Assembly: GCA_963777905.1 (NCBI GenBank)
Contig: CAVZSM010000008.1
Location: 270,368 to 334,367 of the forward strand
DNA length: 64,000 nucleotides
Source of the DNA: Trebonia sp963777905
GTDB taxonomy: Bacteria > Actinomycetota > Actinomycetes > Streptosporangiales > Streptosporangiaceae
Direction: 5' to 3'
Below the pieces are notes generated by a model that was not told the origin of the DNA, did not search any database, and saw only the letters and a list, made by a program, of their open reading frames with translations. The number at the start of each line of letters is the position of its first letter. The first letter of the stretch is position 1. Positions 15,719 through 25,391 of the stretch are shown piece after piece. A program made the translations under genes and the position numbers.

Positions 15719-16570
15719 TTACTTGGGCCGCGCTGGCGGGGTGCGCCACGGGGCCGGGCGGGTGGCCACGGCCATGGCGGCCGCGGCGGTCACCGCCAGC
15801 AGGGACAGCGCCAGCGCCAGGGCCGATACCGGGCTCACGTAGAGCGTCAGGCTGGCGCCCGCCAGGGCGCCGGCCAGCATTGTGCCGATGGCCAGCAGGC
15901 GGCGGACCAGGTCGGACTTGGCCGTGGCATGGGTGTCGCCGGCCCGCAGGACGGCGCGGAGGTCGGCGCCGATGCCAGTGAGGGTCATCGTGAGGACCGT
16001 GGTGGTCAGGTCGGGGACGGCCAGCTTGCGGGCGACCGCGTTCTGGATGCCCATGGCGGCCGCGAGCACGGCGGCCAGCGCATCGGTGATGGCGAGGCCA
16101 AAGGCGCCGGCGATGATGTGCGTGGTGCCGTGAGAGACGCCAGGATCGCCGGATAGTGCCGCGAGCACAAGGGCGACGGCGGCCAAGGCGACCTCTGCCG
16201 CCGTGCCGGCGCGCAGCAGGGCGGCGCGGTCGCTGCCGACGCGGGTGATCACGGCGCCCCCGGCGGCGGCGCCGACGAGGAAGCCGGCCAGGGCGAACAG
16301 CGATGCGCCGAGCGAGAAGCCGGGGGCGCCCACGATCGCGAAGCCGGCGAACACCACGTTCCCCGTCATGTTCGCGACGAAGACCCGGCCGAGCGCCAGG
16401 ATCGAGATTGAGTCCACGACACCGGTGACGACGGTCAGGATCAGCAGCAGGGCCGGGAGCGGCCCGTATGCGGGGTGGGCGACGAGGGAGCGCGGGAATC
16501 CGAGTGCCCTGGGCGGCTGGGGCGCCGGGGGCCCTGCCTGGGCTGGGGTGCTGTCGCTGGTGCTGGTCAT
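15719..16570 (-). CDS. DUF1275 (YoaK-like) membrane protein
   Basis: 283 residues with a Pro-rich N-terminal tail and about six membrane segments. The family signature TGVVDSISILALGRVFVANM followed by TGNVVFAGFA lies at residues 47-76. Function is unknown for the family. The start has a GGGAGG Shine-Dalgarno (minus strand), and a CGTGTCATACACG palindrome at 16590-16602 lies just upstream. It is convergent with the MetE-core operon. Confidence 0.85.
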   Translation of the reverse strand: MTSTSDSTPAQAGPPAPQPPRALGFPRSLVAHPAYGPLPALLLILTVVTGVVDSISILALGRVFVANMTGNVVFAGFAIVGAPGFSLGASLFALAGFLVGAAAGGAVITRVGSDRAALLRAGTAAEVALAAVALVLAALSGDPGVSHGTTHIIAGAFGLAITDALAAVLAAAMGIQNAVARKLAVPDLTTTVLTMTLTGIGADLRAVLRAGDTHATAKSDLVRRLLAIGTMLAGALAGASLTLYVSPVSALALALSLLAVTAAAAMAVATRPAPWRTPPARPK

Positions 16571-16913
16571 CGTGACCTCCCGCGTCTAACGTGTCATACA
16601 CGCCAGACCTGCGGGCGGCCCCCGGCCATCTCAGCAGGTTGACAGATGTCCATGATCACGCCGATCCCCACCGCTAATCACTACGCTGGCGCCAACCACG
16701 TAAACGGCGTGTAAAGGAGCTTTGTGGCAACCCACAAGGGCAACGCACGGCCGGACGTGGACGGATACAACCGCTCACGCGAACCGGGAGACCTGGAATG
16801 TTCCTCCTTGCAGGCACACCGAGCGAGTGAGAGTATCCAAGACAAATCTTCAGACGCTCGACTCAGCATTTGTCACATGCCGGCGTACAAATAATCACGA
16901 GTAGGTGAATGCC
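16571..16913. promoter_or_regulatory. Divergent promoter region upstream of the peptide-type importer
   Basis: A low-GC stretch between the divergent DUF1275 and substrate-binding genes. Candidate elements are the palindrome CGTGTCATACACG at 16590-16602 near the DUF1275 start, and a TTGACA hexamer at 16639-16644 that could be a -35 box, with no good -10 at normal spacing. GAGTAGG at 16899-16905 is the probable ribosome-binding site for a GTG start at 16914. No structured leader was recognised. Confidence 0.4.
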
Positions 16914-18596
16914 GTGGGATATCGGCTTCTGTCAGTGCGGACCGCCTGCATCGCTGGCGCGGCCGCACTTGTCGCGACTGCTGCCGCGTGCAGCAGCTCA
17001 TCCTCGTCGGGCACCGCCAGCCCGACCGGATCAGCACTACAAACTCAGGGGCAGGTCAAGAGCGGCGGCTCGATCACGGTCCTCGAAAGCTCCGGATACT
17101 CCGGTGCGTGGTCCAACCTCGACCCGGCGCAGGACAAGGAGGGCGCCGCCCTCCAGGACTTCAACTCCGCGATCTACGGGCAGCTCTTCGAGCTCGGCAC
17201 GGGCGGGAAGGTCGTCGGCGACCTGGCTACCGGGTACACGTTCAGCCCCGACGCCAAGACCGTCACGATCACGATCCGGCAGGGCGTGAAGTTCACGGAC
17301 GGCACGCCGTTCAACGCCCAGGCGGTGCTCTACAACTGGGAGCGGGACCTCGGCCCGGTGGGCATCGCGAACGGCCTCGCCCCGAACTGGCTCGTCGCCA
17401 AGGCGCCCGCGCCGAAGGGCGCCCCGCCAGGCACGCTAACGCCGCCCGTCGCGGGGGCCATCCAGGTCACCGGACCGTACACGCTCGTTGTTCACCAGAT
17501 CGCGCCGAACGGCGCCTTCATCAACCAGCTGTTCGACTCGATCGCCAACTGGATCGTCTCGCCTACCGCCGTGAAGACCGAAGGCGCGTCGTTCGGCCAG
17601 CACCCGGTGGGCGCCGGGCCGTTCACGGTGGTGACCAACGTCCCCAACAACGAGCTCATCGTCAAGAAGAACCCGGCCTACTGGCAGGCGGGCCACCCGT
17701 ACCTGGACCAGATCACGTTCAAGACGGTCGGCAGCGACGAGGCGGCGTACGAGGCGCTGCTGGCCAACCAGGGCCAGGTCTATGAGGACATGTCCACCAC
17801 GCAGCTGATCACTGAGTCCGCGGCGCACTTCGAGGTGGAGAACAACCTCGGCACCTCGCCGTACGACCTGCAGCTGAACACAGCGGTCCCGCCGTTCAAC
17901 AACCCCAAGGCGCGCCAGGCGATCTACGCGGCCACCAACTTCCAGCCGATCCTGCAGCACCTGTTCGGCGGCCGGTACCCGATCGTCCAGGGCTTCACCG
18001 GGCCTGGCGGCATCTGCTACGAGCCGAACGTGCCCGGGTACCAGGGATATGACCCGACACTGGCCAAGACGCTGATCCAGCAGACCGGCCTGGACAAGTC
18101 GACGATCCAGCTCGGCACGATCGCCCTGTCGACCGCGCAGGAATCCAGTCAGGCGCTGGCCACCCAATGGGAGGCGCTCGGGCTGCACATCAAACTGTCG
18201 TCCTGGCCGCTGGCGGGGCTGATCACGGCCTTCACGGCGAACGGCGGCAAGTCCTGGCAGTCGATGGTGCAGACCGCGGGCGCGTATGACCCGGCGGCCG
18301 CCATCGGCGTCGACTTCCGGTTCAACTCGATGTCGCCGTTCAGCGGGGTGCACGACCCGCAGCTGGACAAGTTGCTCCTGCAGGCGCAGGGCTCCACGGA
18401 CCTGTCGGTCCGGTGCGGCTTCTACAATCAGGCGGCCGCGTACATCGCCAAGAACTACTACGGGCCGTTCTACTTCGCGTTCTCCCCGGCGAACATCTCG
18501 GTGCATGGCGTCTTCGGGCCCGGTCTTACCACGCCGCTGGCCTCCGTCGCGGTCGTGCCGACGGTCCCGTGGGAGGACGTGTACTACAACCCGTAG
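16914..18596 (+). CDS. Substrate-binding lipoprotein, family 5 ABC importer
   Basis: About 560 residues. A signal peptide ends in AAACSSSS, a lipobox with the lipidated Cys. The body matches the peptide/nickel-type family 5: SGAWSNLDPAQDKEGAALQD near the N-terminus, the YEALLANQ/YNWERD region and the C-terminal segment NYYGPFYFAFSPANISVHG. The ligand could be a peptide, metal chelate, opine or other small molecule. GTG at 16914 is preferred over GTG at 16905 because GAGTAGG sits eight bases before it. It is first in a five-gene importer operon. Confidence 0.88.
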   Translation: MGYRLLSVRTACIAGAAALVATAAACSSSSSSGTASPTGSALQTQGQVKSGGSITVLESSGYSGAWSNLDPAQDKEGAALQDFNSAIYGQLFELGTGGKVVGDLATGYTFSPDAKTVTITIRQGVKFTDGTPFNAQAVLYNWERDLGPVGIANGLAPNWLVAKAPAPKGAPPGTLTPPVAGAIQVTGPYTLVVHQIAPNGAFINQLFDSIANWIVSPTAVKTEGASFGQHPVGAGPFTVVTNVPNNELIVKKNPAYWQAGHPYLDQITFKTVGSDEAAYEALLANQGQVYEDMSTTQLITESAAHFEVENNLGTSPYDLQLNTAVPPFNNPKARQAIYAATNFQPILQHLFGGRYPIVQGFTGPGGICYEPNVPGYQGYDPTLAKTLIQQTGLDKSTIQLGTIALSTAQESSQALATQWEALGLHIKLSSWPLAGLITAFTANGGKSWQSMVQTAGAYDPAAAIGVDFRFNSMSPFSGVHDPQLDKLLLQAQGSTDLSVRCGFYNQAAAYIAKNYYGPFYFAFSPANISVHGVFGPGLTTPLASVAVVPTVPWEDVYYNP

Positions 18597-18647
18597 AGTT
18601 CCTGACGGCCGATCCTGAATCACTGATAACTGGAGGACACAAGAATC

Positions 18648-19679
18648 ATGGCGCTGGTTCAGCAAACCCAGCTCCAGACTGGCGGATCCGGCGCGCGCGA
18701 TAGCGCGCGCCGGATCACCGGCTCACCGGCCCTGCGGATGGTGGGGCGGCGGCTGCTCGCCGCCATCCCGGTGCTCATCGGCGTCACACTTCTGACCTTC
18801 ACGATCATGAGCGCGCTGCCCAATACCACCGCCCAGGCGATACTCGGACTGAATGCCAGTCCGGGAGCGGTGGCCGCGCTCAACCACACACTCGGCCTGG
18901 ACCAGCCGTTCTTTGTGCGGTACTGGCACTGGCTCGTCAACGTGCTGCACGGAAACCTCGGCACGTCCATCCAGGGTCAGAGCGTCAACCACGAACTGGC
19001 CCTCCACGTGCCGACCACCCTGGGGCTGCTGCTGTACGCGCTGACGGCCTCGGTGGTGCTCGCGATCATCGTGGCGACGCTCGCGGCGCGCAAGCCGAAC
19101 GGCATCGCGGACCGGATCAGCCTCGCGGTGAGCATGCTCGGGCTGTCCACCGCGCCGTACGCGTTCGCGTTCCTGCTCATCATCGTCTTCGCGGTGAAGC
19201 TGGGCTGGTTCCCGGTCCTGTCCGGTGCCGTCACCGGCCCCGCCTCATTCTTCAAGAACCTGACGCTGCCCGCCGCCGCGATCGGCTTCGGGCTGTTCGC
19301 GATCTACACCCGGATACTGCGGGCCGACCTGATCGAGCAGATGCAGCGCGAGGACTACATCGTCACCGCCAAGGCCAAGGGAGTCGCGCCGTGGCGGGTC
19401 CTCATCAGGCACGCCCTGCGGAATTCCATGTTCACCCTGATCACGATCATCGGGCTGAACCTGGGCGGGCTGGTCGGCGCGGCGGCCATCATCGAGACGA
19501 TCTTCCAGGTGCAGGGCATCGGCAACGACCTGCTGACCGGGATCAGCAACCACGACGTGCCCCTGGTCGAGGGGATCACGCTGTTCTTCGCGCTGGTGAC
19601 CGTGTTCGGCAGCCTTCTCGCCGACATCGCCTACGCGGTACTCGACCCAAGGATCCGGTATGGTAGCTCCACTTCCTGA
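18648..19679 (+). CDS. ABC importer permease, DppB/OppB type
   Basis: 343 residues with about six membrane helices. After a cytoplasmic tail, MVGRRLLAAIPVLIGVTLLT opens the fold. The EAA coupling loop is seen as AKAKGVAPWRVLIRHALRNS near residue 245, and the C-terminus is AYAVLDPRIRYG, as usual for this family. GGAGG precedes the start. Its last 20 bases overlap the second permease, indicating coupled translation. Confidence 0.9.
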   Translation: MALVQQTQLQTGGSGARDSARRITGSPALRMVGRRLLAAIPVLIGVTLLTFTIMSALPNTTAQAILGLNASPGAVAALNHTLGLDQPFFVRYWHWLVNVLHGNLGTSIQGQSVNHELALHVPTTLGLLLYALTASVVLAIIVATLAARKPNGIADRISLAVSMLGLSTAPYAFAFLLIIVFAVKLGWFPVLSGAVTGPASFFKNLTLPAAAIGFGLFAIYTRILRADLIEQMQREDYIVTAKAKGVAPWRVLIRHALRNSMFTLITIIGLNLGGLVGAAAIIETIFQVQGIGNDLLTGISNHDVPLVEGITLFFALVTVFGSLLADIAYAVLDPRIRYGSSTS

Positions 19680-20559
19680 CATAACGCTCGCGAGCCCCCA
19701 CCCGCCGCCGCTGCCGTCCCTGGTCAACGCGCGCCGGCTGCGGACGCAGCGGCTCGGCCGCGCGCTCCGGCTCTGGGTGCCCGTCGGGGTCCTCATCCTG
19801 ATCCTCGCCATCTGCTTCCTGTTGCCGCTGGTCGTCACGCTGCCCTCGGCGACCAGCGGGAATATCATCTACAACAACGAGCCGCCGTTCTCGCCGGGGC
19901 ACCTGCTCGGCACCGACGTGCAGGGCGTCGACATCTTCTCCCAGCTCGTGTACGGCGGCCAGGTGGCGTTCGAGGTCGGCATATCCGTCACCGTCATCGG
20001 CATCGCGATCGGCGGCACGCTCGGGGTCATCGCCGCCTACTTCGGCGGCTGGGTGGACGCGGTGATCTCGCGGGTGTTCGACATCTTGATCGCGTTCCCC
20101 GCCCTGGTCCTCGCGCTGGTGATCGCCGAGGGGCTCGGGCCCACCGAGATGCACGTGATCTGGGCGCTGGCGGTGTTCGGCATCCCGGCGATCGGCCGGG
20201 TCGCGCGCGGCGCCACGCTGACGATACGGGGGCTGCCGTTCATGACGGCCGCCAGGCTGGCCGGCACCCGCCGCTGGCGGATCATCGCCCGCCACGTCGT
20301 GCCGAACATCATGCCGAACATCGTGACGTTCAGCCTGCTCGGCCTCGGCATCATCATCATCCTCGAAGGCGCCCTTGACTTCCTCGGCTACGGTATCCAG
20401 CGACCGACGCCGAGCTGGGGCAACATGATCGCGAACGGCCAGCAGATCCTGTCGGCCCAGCCGGAGTACGTGCTGATCCCGTCGATCGCCCTGCTGATCA
20501 CGGTGGCGGCGCTGAACATGCTCGGCGACGCGCTGCGCGAACGATGGGGTGCGCAATGA
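19660..20559 (+). CDS. ABC importer permease, DppC/OppC type
   Basis: 299 residues. A Pro-rich N-terminus is followed by the first helix, an extracytoplasmic part with HLLGTDVQGVDIFSQLVYG (the family GTDxxGxDxxSR-like motif), and five more helices. The EAA loop is AARLAGTRRWRIIARHVVPN; the C-terminus is ALNMLGDALRERW. It pairs with the preceding permease, and its stop overlaps the ATPase start (CAATGA). Confidence 0.9.
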   Translation: MVAPLPDITLASPHPPPLPSLVNARRLRTQRLGRALRLWVPVGVLILILAICFLLPLVVTLPSATSGNIIYNNEPPFSPGHLLGTDVQGVDIFSQLVYGGQVAFEVGISVTVIGIAIGGTLGVIAAYFGGWVDAVISRVFDILIAFPALVLALVIAEGLGPTEMHVIWALAVFGIPAIGRVARGATLTIRGLPFMTAARLAGTRRWRIIARHVVPNIMPNIVTFSLLGLGIIIILEGALDFLGYGIQRPTPSWGNMIANGQQILSAQPEYVLIPSIALLITVAALNMLGDALRERWGAQ

Positions 20560-21548
20560 CCGACGCTCTGCTGCAGGTCGAGGACCTGCGGGTCACCTTC
20601 GCTATCGGCGGCCGTGAGGTGCGCGCCGTCGACGGCATCAGCTTCACGGTTTCCCCGGGCGCGACGCTCGCCATCATCGGCGAGTCCGGTTCGGGGAAGA
20701 CCGTCAGCTGCCGGGCGATCATGGGGCTGCTGCCGACGGGCACCGCCATCGGCGGGTCCGCCCGGCTCCGCGGCACCGAGCTGCTCGGCCTGTCCGACGC
20801 CGAGCTGCGCAGGCACCGCGGCTCCGACCTGGCGATGGTGTTCCAGGACCCGGCGCGGTCGCTGAACCCGACGATGCGGATCGGCCTGCAGATCACCGAG
20901 GCCATCACGACGCACCGCAAGGTGAGCAAGCGCGAGGCGCAGTCGCAGGCGATCGAGCTGCTGCGGCTGGTGCGCATGCCGGCGGCCGAGCGCCGCTTCC
21001 ACGAGTACCCGCACCAGCTGTCCGGCGGCATGCGGCAGCGCGTCATGATCGCGATAGCGCTGGCCTGCCGGCCCAAGCTGCTGATCGCCGACGAGGCCAC
21101 GACCGCGCTCGACGTCACCACCCAGGCGCAGATCATGGAGCTGCTGCTCGACCTCCAGCATGAGCTGGACATGGCGCTGATCATGATCAGCCACGACCTC
21201 GGCCTCGCCGCCTCGTACGCGGACGAGGTCATCGTCATGTACGCGGGCAAGATCGTGGAGCAGGCGCCGGCGGCCGGGCTGTTCGGCGCCGGGGGCGCCG
21301 TCCGGATGCGGTACACCCGGGCGCTGCTCGACGCGATCCCGCACGTGGAGCGGTCGGCGCACACGCTGCTGCCTGTCGTCAGCGGGCGGCCGCCCGACCC
21401 GACCGCGCTGCCGCCGGGGTGCTCGTTCGCCCCGCGGTGCCAGTACGCCGAAGACGACTGCCTGGCCAAGGTGCCGGCGCTGGCCGAGCACGCCCCCGGC
21501 CACAGCTGGGCCTGCTGGCATCCCTGCGAGAACGGAGGTGCAGCGTGA
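20556..21548 (+). CDS. ABC importer ATPase, DppD type
   Basis: 330 residues from the ATG overlapping the permease stop. Walker A GESGSGKT, Q-loop MVFQDP, signature LSGGMRQR, Walker B LLIADEA and switch SHDLG are all intact. The C-terminal oligopeptide-transporter extension contains CSFAPRCQYAEDDC; in related ATPases such a Cys cluster can hold an iron-sulfur centre. It works as a heterodimer with the next ATPase. Confidence 0.92.
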   Translation: MTDALLQVEDLRVTFAIGGREVRAVDGISFTVSPGATLAIIGESGSGKTVSCRAIMGLLPTGTAIGGSARLRGTELLGLSDAELRRHRGSDLAMVFQDPARSLNPTMRIGLQITEAITTHRKVSKREAQSQAIELLRLVRMPAAERRFHEYPHQLSGGMRQRVMIAIALACRPKLLIADEATTALDVTTQAQIMELLLDLQHELDMALIMISHDLGLAASYADEVIVMYAGKIVEQAPAAGLFGAGGAVRMRYTRALLDAIPHVERSAHTLLPVVSGRPPDPTALPPGCSFAPRCQYAEDDCLAKVPALAEHAPGHSWACWHPCENGGAA

Positions 21549-22699
21549 CCGTGCCGGAGCCGAGCGCGACGCCAGCGGACAGCGAACCGCGGCCAGCGGA
21601 GTCGGCCAAGCCCGCGACGCCGGCCGCCGGCGAACCGCTGCTGTCCGTGCGCGACCTGGTCCAGGAGTTCACCGTGCGCGAGCGCGGCGGCGGCAAGGTC
21701 GGCGTCGTGCAGGCCGTGTCCGGCGTGTCGTTCGACATCATGCCCGGCGAGACGCTGGGCATCGTGGGCGAGACCGGCTCGGGCAAGTCCACCCTGGCCA
21801 GGGCGATCCTGCAGGCGCCGCGGCCCAAGTCGGGCTCGGTGACCTTCCGCGGCACGGAGCTGACGAAGCTCCGCGGCGGCAGCCTCCTGCAGGCCCGGCG
21901 GCACATGCAGTTCGTGTTCCAGGACCCGTTCGGGTCCCTGGACCCGAAGTGGAAGGTGCGGTCGATCGTCGACGAGCCGCTGGTCGCCTACCACGCCGGC
22001 AACGGGACGGCCAGGCGCAAGCGGGTGAACGAGCTCCTGGACCTGGTCGGCATGGACCCGGCGCGGTACGCCAAGCGGCACCCCAGGGAGCTGTCCGGCG
22101 GCCAGGCGCAGCGGGTCGCGATCGCCCGCGCGGTGGCACTCGAACCATCGCTGCTCATCTGCGACGAGGCGGTGTCCTCGCTCGACGTGCTCATCCAGGC
22201 GCAGGTGCTGAACCTGTTCGAGCGGCTGCGCACCGAGCTCGGCCTGTCCTACCTGTTCATCGCCCACGACCTGGCGCTCGTCAAGCAGGTCAGCGACCGG
22301 GTAGCGGTGATGTACCTGGGCAAGCTCTGCGAGACGGGCCCGGGCGAGGCGGTGTACCGCGAGCCGCTGCACCCCTACACCAGGGCGCTCCTCGACTCGA
22401 TCCCGTCCACCGAGCCCGGCGCCGCGCGGGCCAGCTCCGTCATCCAGGGCGAGCCGCCGTCGCCGATCAACCCGCCGAGCGGCTGCCGGTTCCGGACCCG
22501 GTGCCCGCGCGCCACCGACCTGTGCGCCGAGGAGGAGCCCAGGCCCAGGGAGCTGGCGCCCGGCCACGCGGTCGCCTGCCACTTCCCGCTGACCGAGCCG
22601 CCCCCCGCCGAGTCGGCGGAAACCACGTCGGCGGAGAACGGGACGGCGCGGGCCGCCGCGCCCGCCGGGAGCGAGACGACGTCGAAGGCGGTGCGGTGA
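21545..22699 (+). CDS. ABC importer ATPase, DppF type
   Basis: 384 residues from the GTG overlapping the previous stop, preceded by GGAGGTG. A disordered Ala/Pro/Glu-rich N-terminus of about 30 residues leads to Walker A GETGSGKST, FVFQDPFGSLDP, signature LSGGQAQR, Walker B LLICDEA and AHDLA. The C-terminal extension has CRFRTRCPRATDLC, a Cys cluster like that of its partner, and ends in a low-complexity tail. The stop overlaps the LLM oxidoreductase start (TGATG). Confidence 0.92.
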   Translation: MTVPEPSATPADSEPRPAESAKPATPAAGEPLLSVRDLVQEFTVRERGGGKVGVVQAVSGVSFDIMPGETLGIVGETGSGKSTLARAILQAPRPKSGSVTFRGTELTKLRGGSLLQARRHMQFVFQDPFGSLDPKWKVRSIVDEPLVAYHAGNGTARRKRVNELLDLVGMDPARYAKRHPRELSGGQAQRVAIARAVALEPSLLICDEAVSSLDVLIQAQVLNLFERLRTELGLSYLFIAHDLALVKQVSDRVAVMYLGKLCETGPGEAVYREPLHPYTRALLDSIPSTEPGAARASSVIQGEPPSPINPPSGCRFRTRCPRATDLCAEEEPRPRELAPGHAVACHFPLTEPPPAESAETTSAENGTARAAAPAGSETTSKAVR

Positions 22700-23649
22700 T
22701 GCGGCTGCGGGTGCTGCTCGAACCCCACCACGGCGCCACCTACGCGCAGATCAGGGACCTCGCGCAGGCGGCGGAACAAGGCGGCTTCGACGCGTTCTTC
22801 CGCTCCGACCACTACCTCGGCATCGACGCGAACGACACGACGTACCAGCCGACCGACTCGTGGACCACGCTCGCCGGGCTCGCCCTGCAGACCGAGCGGG
22901 TGCGGATCGGCACGCTGGTGAACGCGTCGACGTTCCGGCTGCCCGGGCAGCTCGCGGTCGAGGTGGCCACCGTCGACCAGATGAGCGGCGGCCGGGCCGA
23001 GCTCGGCATCGGCGCGGCCTGGTACGAGCGGGAACACCAGTACTTCGGCATCCCCTTCCCGCCGCTCGGCGAGCGCTTCGACCGGCTCGAGGAGCAGCTC
23101 GCGATCCTCACCGGCATCTGGGACACCAGGCCGGGGGAGCGGTTCAGCTTCGACGGCAAGCACTACCAGGTGCAGGACTGCGTCAGCATCCCCCGCTGGG
23201 CCTCCCGGCCCAAGATCATCATCGGCGGCGCCGGCGCCAAGCGCACCCCGACGCTGGCGGCCAGGTACGCCGATGAGTTCAACGGCGCGCTCGGCCTCGA
23301 CGTGCGCGAGCGGTACGCCAACTTCCGGCGGATCTGCCAGGACGTCGTCGGCCGCGACCCGGCCGAGGTGCGGCTGTCCGCCACGCTGCCGGTCTGCATC
23401 GGGTCCGACCCGGCCGACCTGGAGCGCCGCAAGGAGTCCCTCGGCGAGCCGGGCGCCAGGCTGCTCGCGGCCGGCGTGACCGGCACCGCAGGCGACGTGA
23501 TCCGGGCGATCGAGGACCTGGCCGGCCAGGGCGCCGACACGGTGTACTTCCACCTCTACGGCCCCGGTGACGTCGAGCACGTCCGGCTGCTCGGCAGCGA
23601 GGTGGTCAGCAGGTTCTTACCGGAAGCCGTGCCGCCTCTTCCTATCTGA
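22699..23649 (+). CDS. LLM-class oxidoreductase, probably F420-dependent
   Basis: 316 residues of a luciferase-like TIM barrel. DAFFRSDHYLGI, TERVRIGTLVNASTFRLPGQ, DQMSGGRAELGIGAAWYERE and PKIIIGGAGAKRTPTLAARY are the usual family blocks; the GGRAELGIGAAW block is typical of the actinobacterial F420 subgroup. Cofactor F420 rather than FMN is therefore inferred. It is translationally coupled to the importer ATPase, so it probably acts on the imported compound. Confidence 0.85.
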   Translation: MRLRVLLEPHHGATYAQIRDLAQAAEQGGFDAFFRSDHYLGIDANDTTYQPTDSWTTLAGLALQTERVRIGTLVNASTFRLPGQLAVEVATVDQMSGGRAELGIGAAWYEREHQYFGIPFPPLGERFDRLEEQLAILTGIWDTRPGERFSFDGKHYQVQDCVSIPRWASRPKIIIGGAGAKRTPTLAARYADEFNGALGLDVRERYANFRRICQDVVGRDPAEVRLSATLPVCIGSDPADLERRKESLGEPGARLLAAGVTGTAGDVIRAIEDLAGQGADTVYFHLYGPGDVEHVRLLGSEVVSRFLPEAVPPLPI

Positions 23650-23683
23650 GGCCCGTGCCGGCCTCCTGTGCGCCACCACAATG

Positions 23684-23822
23684 ACTTCCTCGCAAAGCTT
23701 GTCGGCGCGGGTACTTGCCTGCCAGCATTCACCGTCGGCGTTGTGCGCCCGCACAAGGGTCTCGCCGCGAAGCTTGTCGGTGCGGGCAGATGCTTGCGGG
23801 CATCCGCTCAGGCAGCATGAGG
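23684..23822. repeat. Two imperfect copies of a direct repeat containing AAGCTTGTCGG
   Basis: Copies start near 23686 and 23757, each reading CTCGC, then AAGCTTGTCGG, a Y-GCGGG stretch and a TTGC...GCAT end, with a period of about 72-75 bases. On the minus strand they translate as two similar blocks of about 25 residues (QASARTDKLRGETLVRAH and QASTRADKLCEEVIVVAH). An inverted partial match (CGCAAGCTTCGCGGG) lies in the next gene near 23887. No function is known. Confidence 0.55.
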
Positions 23823-23862
23823 GACGTGACAGATAGCGCAATTAACGTCAAATTCCGGCGCG

Positions 23863-25384
23863 ATGGAAATTGACGTACGCGCCGACCGCAAGCTTCGCGG
23901 GTCGGCGGCCGCGCAGGCGGCGTTCGGCCCGCTGGTCGAGGCGCTGTGCGGGTCCGACGCGGACCTGACCCGGACGCGGGTGGTCTGCGACTGGATCCAG
24001 TACCGGAACAACTTCAGGGACACCGCCATGGTGCGGCCGCTGCTGCCGGCCACCCAGATCGCGGCGGCCCCCGCGGCGCCGAGGGAGCCGGTCGTCGACG
24101 GCTACGAGCTGGCCGTCGACTTGCGCCGCTGCGCGCTGCCTGGGGCGGACGTGGCGGCCGAGGTGACCGAGGCGCTGGCGGACGCGTCGCCAGCGGCGGC
24201 CGGCATCGGCGGCCTCGGCGGCGCCGCAGGGGACCGGGTTCTGGCTGGAGTCCTGGGTGCCCGGATCGGCGAGTTGCGTGTGGCAGTTCAACGCGCTGTA
24301 CTGGCAGGCCCTGGCGGCCTGGGAGAAGACCACGGGCAAGGAGTACGAGCAGGCGCTGCCCGGCGGCGAGAGCGACGCGCGGAACTCCGCCGCGGCGCGC
24401 GACCTGATCCTCGACCTGTTCAAGATCTGGGACGAGCTGGCCAACCGCAGGGCGCTCCCTGAAGAGCTCTACGTCCTCGAACTCGGCGTCGGCAACGGCG
24501 CCCAGGCGCGCACCTGGCTGGATGAGTTCACCGAGCTTGACAGGCGGCACGGCCGGGACTACTACCGGCGGCTGCACTATCTGATGGGCGACTACTCCGC
24601 GCACGTGCTCGACAGGGCGCGGGAAGCCGTCGCGCATCACGGCGACCACGTCAGCGGCCTGGTGCTCGAGGCCACCAGGCTGTCGGGAAGCGTCGGGTTC
24701 CTGTCCGGCAAGACGTTCCTCGTCTACATCTCCAACGTGTACGACAACCTGCCGAGCGACGAGATGGCGGTCATCCTCGGCCGGATCTACCTGGTGCAGG
24801 TCCGCTCCTTCATCGGCGGCGCGGCCGCGGACGAGATCGCCGCGACGTTCGGCGTGCCGCGGGCGGAGATCGCCTCGCTGGTCAGCCGCCTGCTGCGGAT
24901 CGGTCCTGAACTGCTCAGCGAGTCGGTGCCCGGCACGTTCCCCGACACCGAACGCGCCGTGCTGTTCTGGCAGTCGGCCTGGGCCGCGCTGCGCCAGGCC
25001 GAACGGTACGTGCCGCTGCAGGGCCTGGACACCTACCAGGTGACGCCCTCGCTGACCGGGGAGATCCTGCGCCCGCTGCTCGCCGCCGAGGGCGACGTGC
25101 GGATGCACGTCAGCAACGGGACGCTGAGCAGCTTCGCGGACACTCTCCCGCTGCTGCACCCGTACGGCCGGGTGGTCTGCCACGACCTGTTCACCACGGA
25201 CTCGGGCCAGTACCGGACCGGCTTCTACGGGCCGGGCAAGTACGACGGCTCGACGGTCAACTGGGTGAACGGCCCGCTGCTGCAGCTGTTCGCGAGCCGC
25301 CGCGGCTTCGACGTCAGCTTCGCGCCGTTCAAGGAGCGGCCTGGCGCCAACATCAAGACGCTGACCGCGCAAGTCCGGGATTGA
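23863..25384 (+). CDS. SAM-dependent methyltransferase-like protein, frame broken once
   Basis: Reconstructed as about 507 residues. The first frame runs 23863 to about 24220 (MEIDVRADRKLRG onward). A one-base shift between 24215 and 24232, near AGGGGAC, moves to the frame that continues GTGFWLESWVPGSASCVWQF to 25384. VLELGVGNGAQARTWLDEF near residue 205 is a class I methyltransferase motif I. LVLEATRLSG and LHPYGRVVCHDLFTTD fit later motifs. It lies eight bases before the MetE-core gene and shares its operon with metK. The acceptor is unknown. Confidence 0.68.
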
Positions 25385-25391
25385 AAAACAG

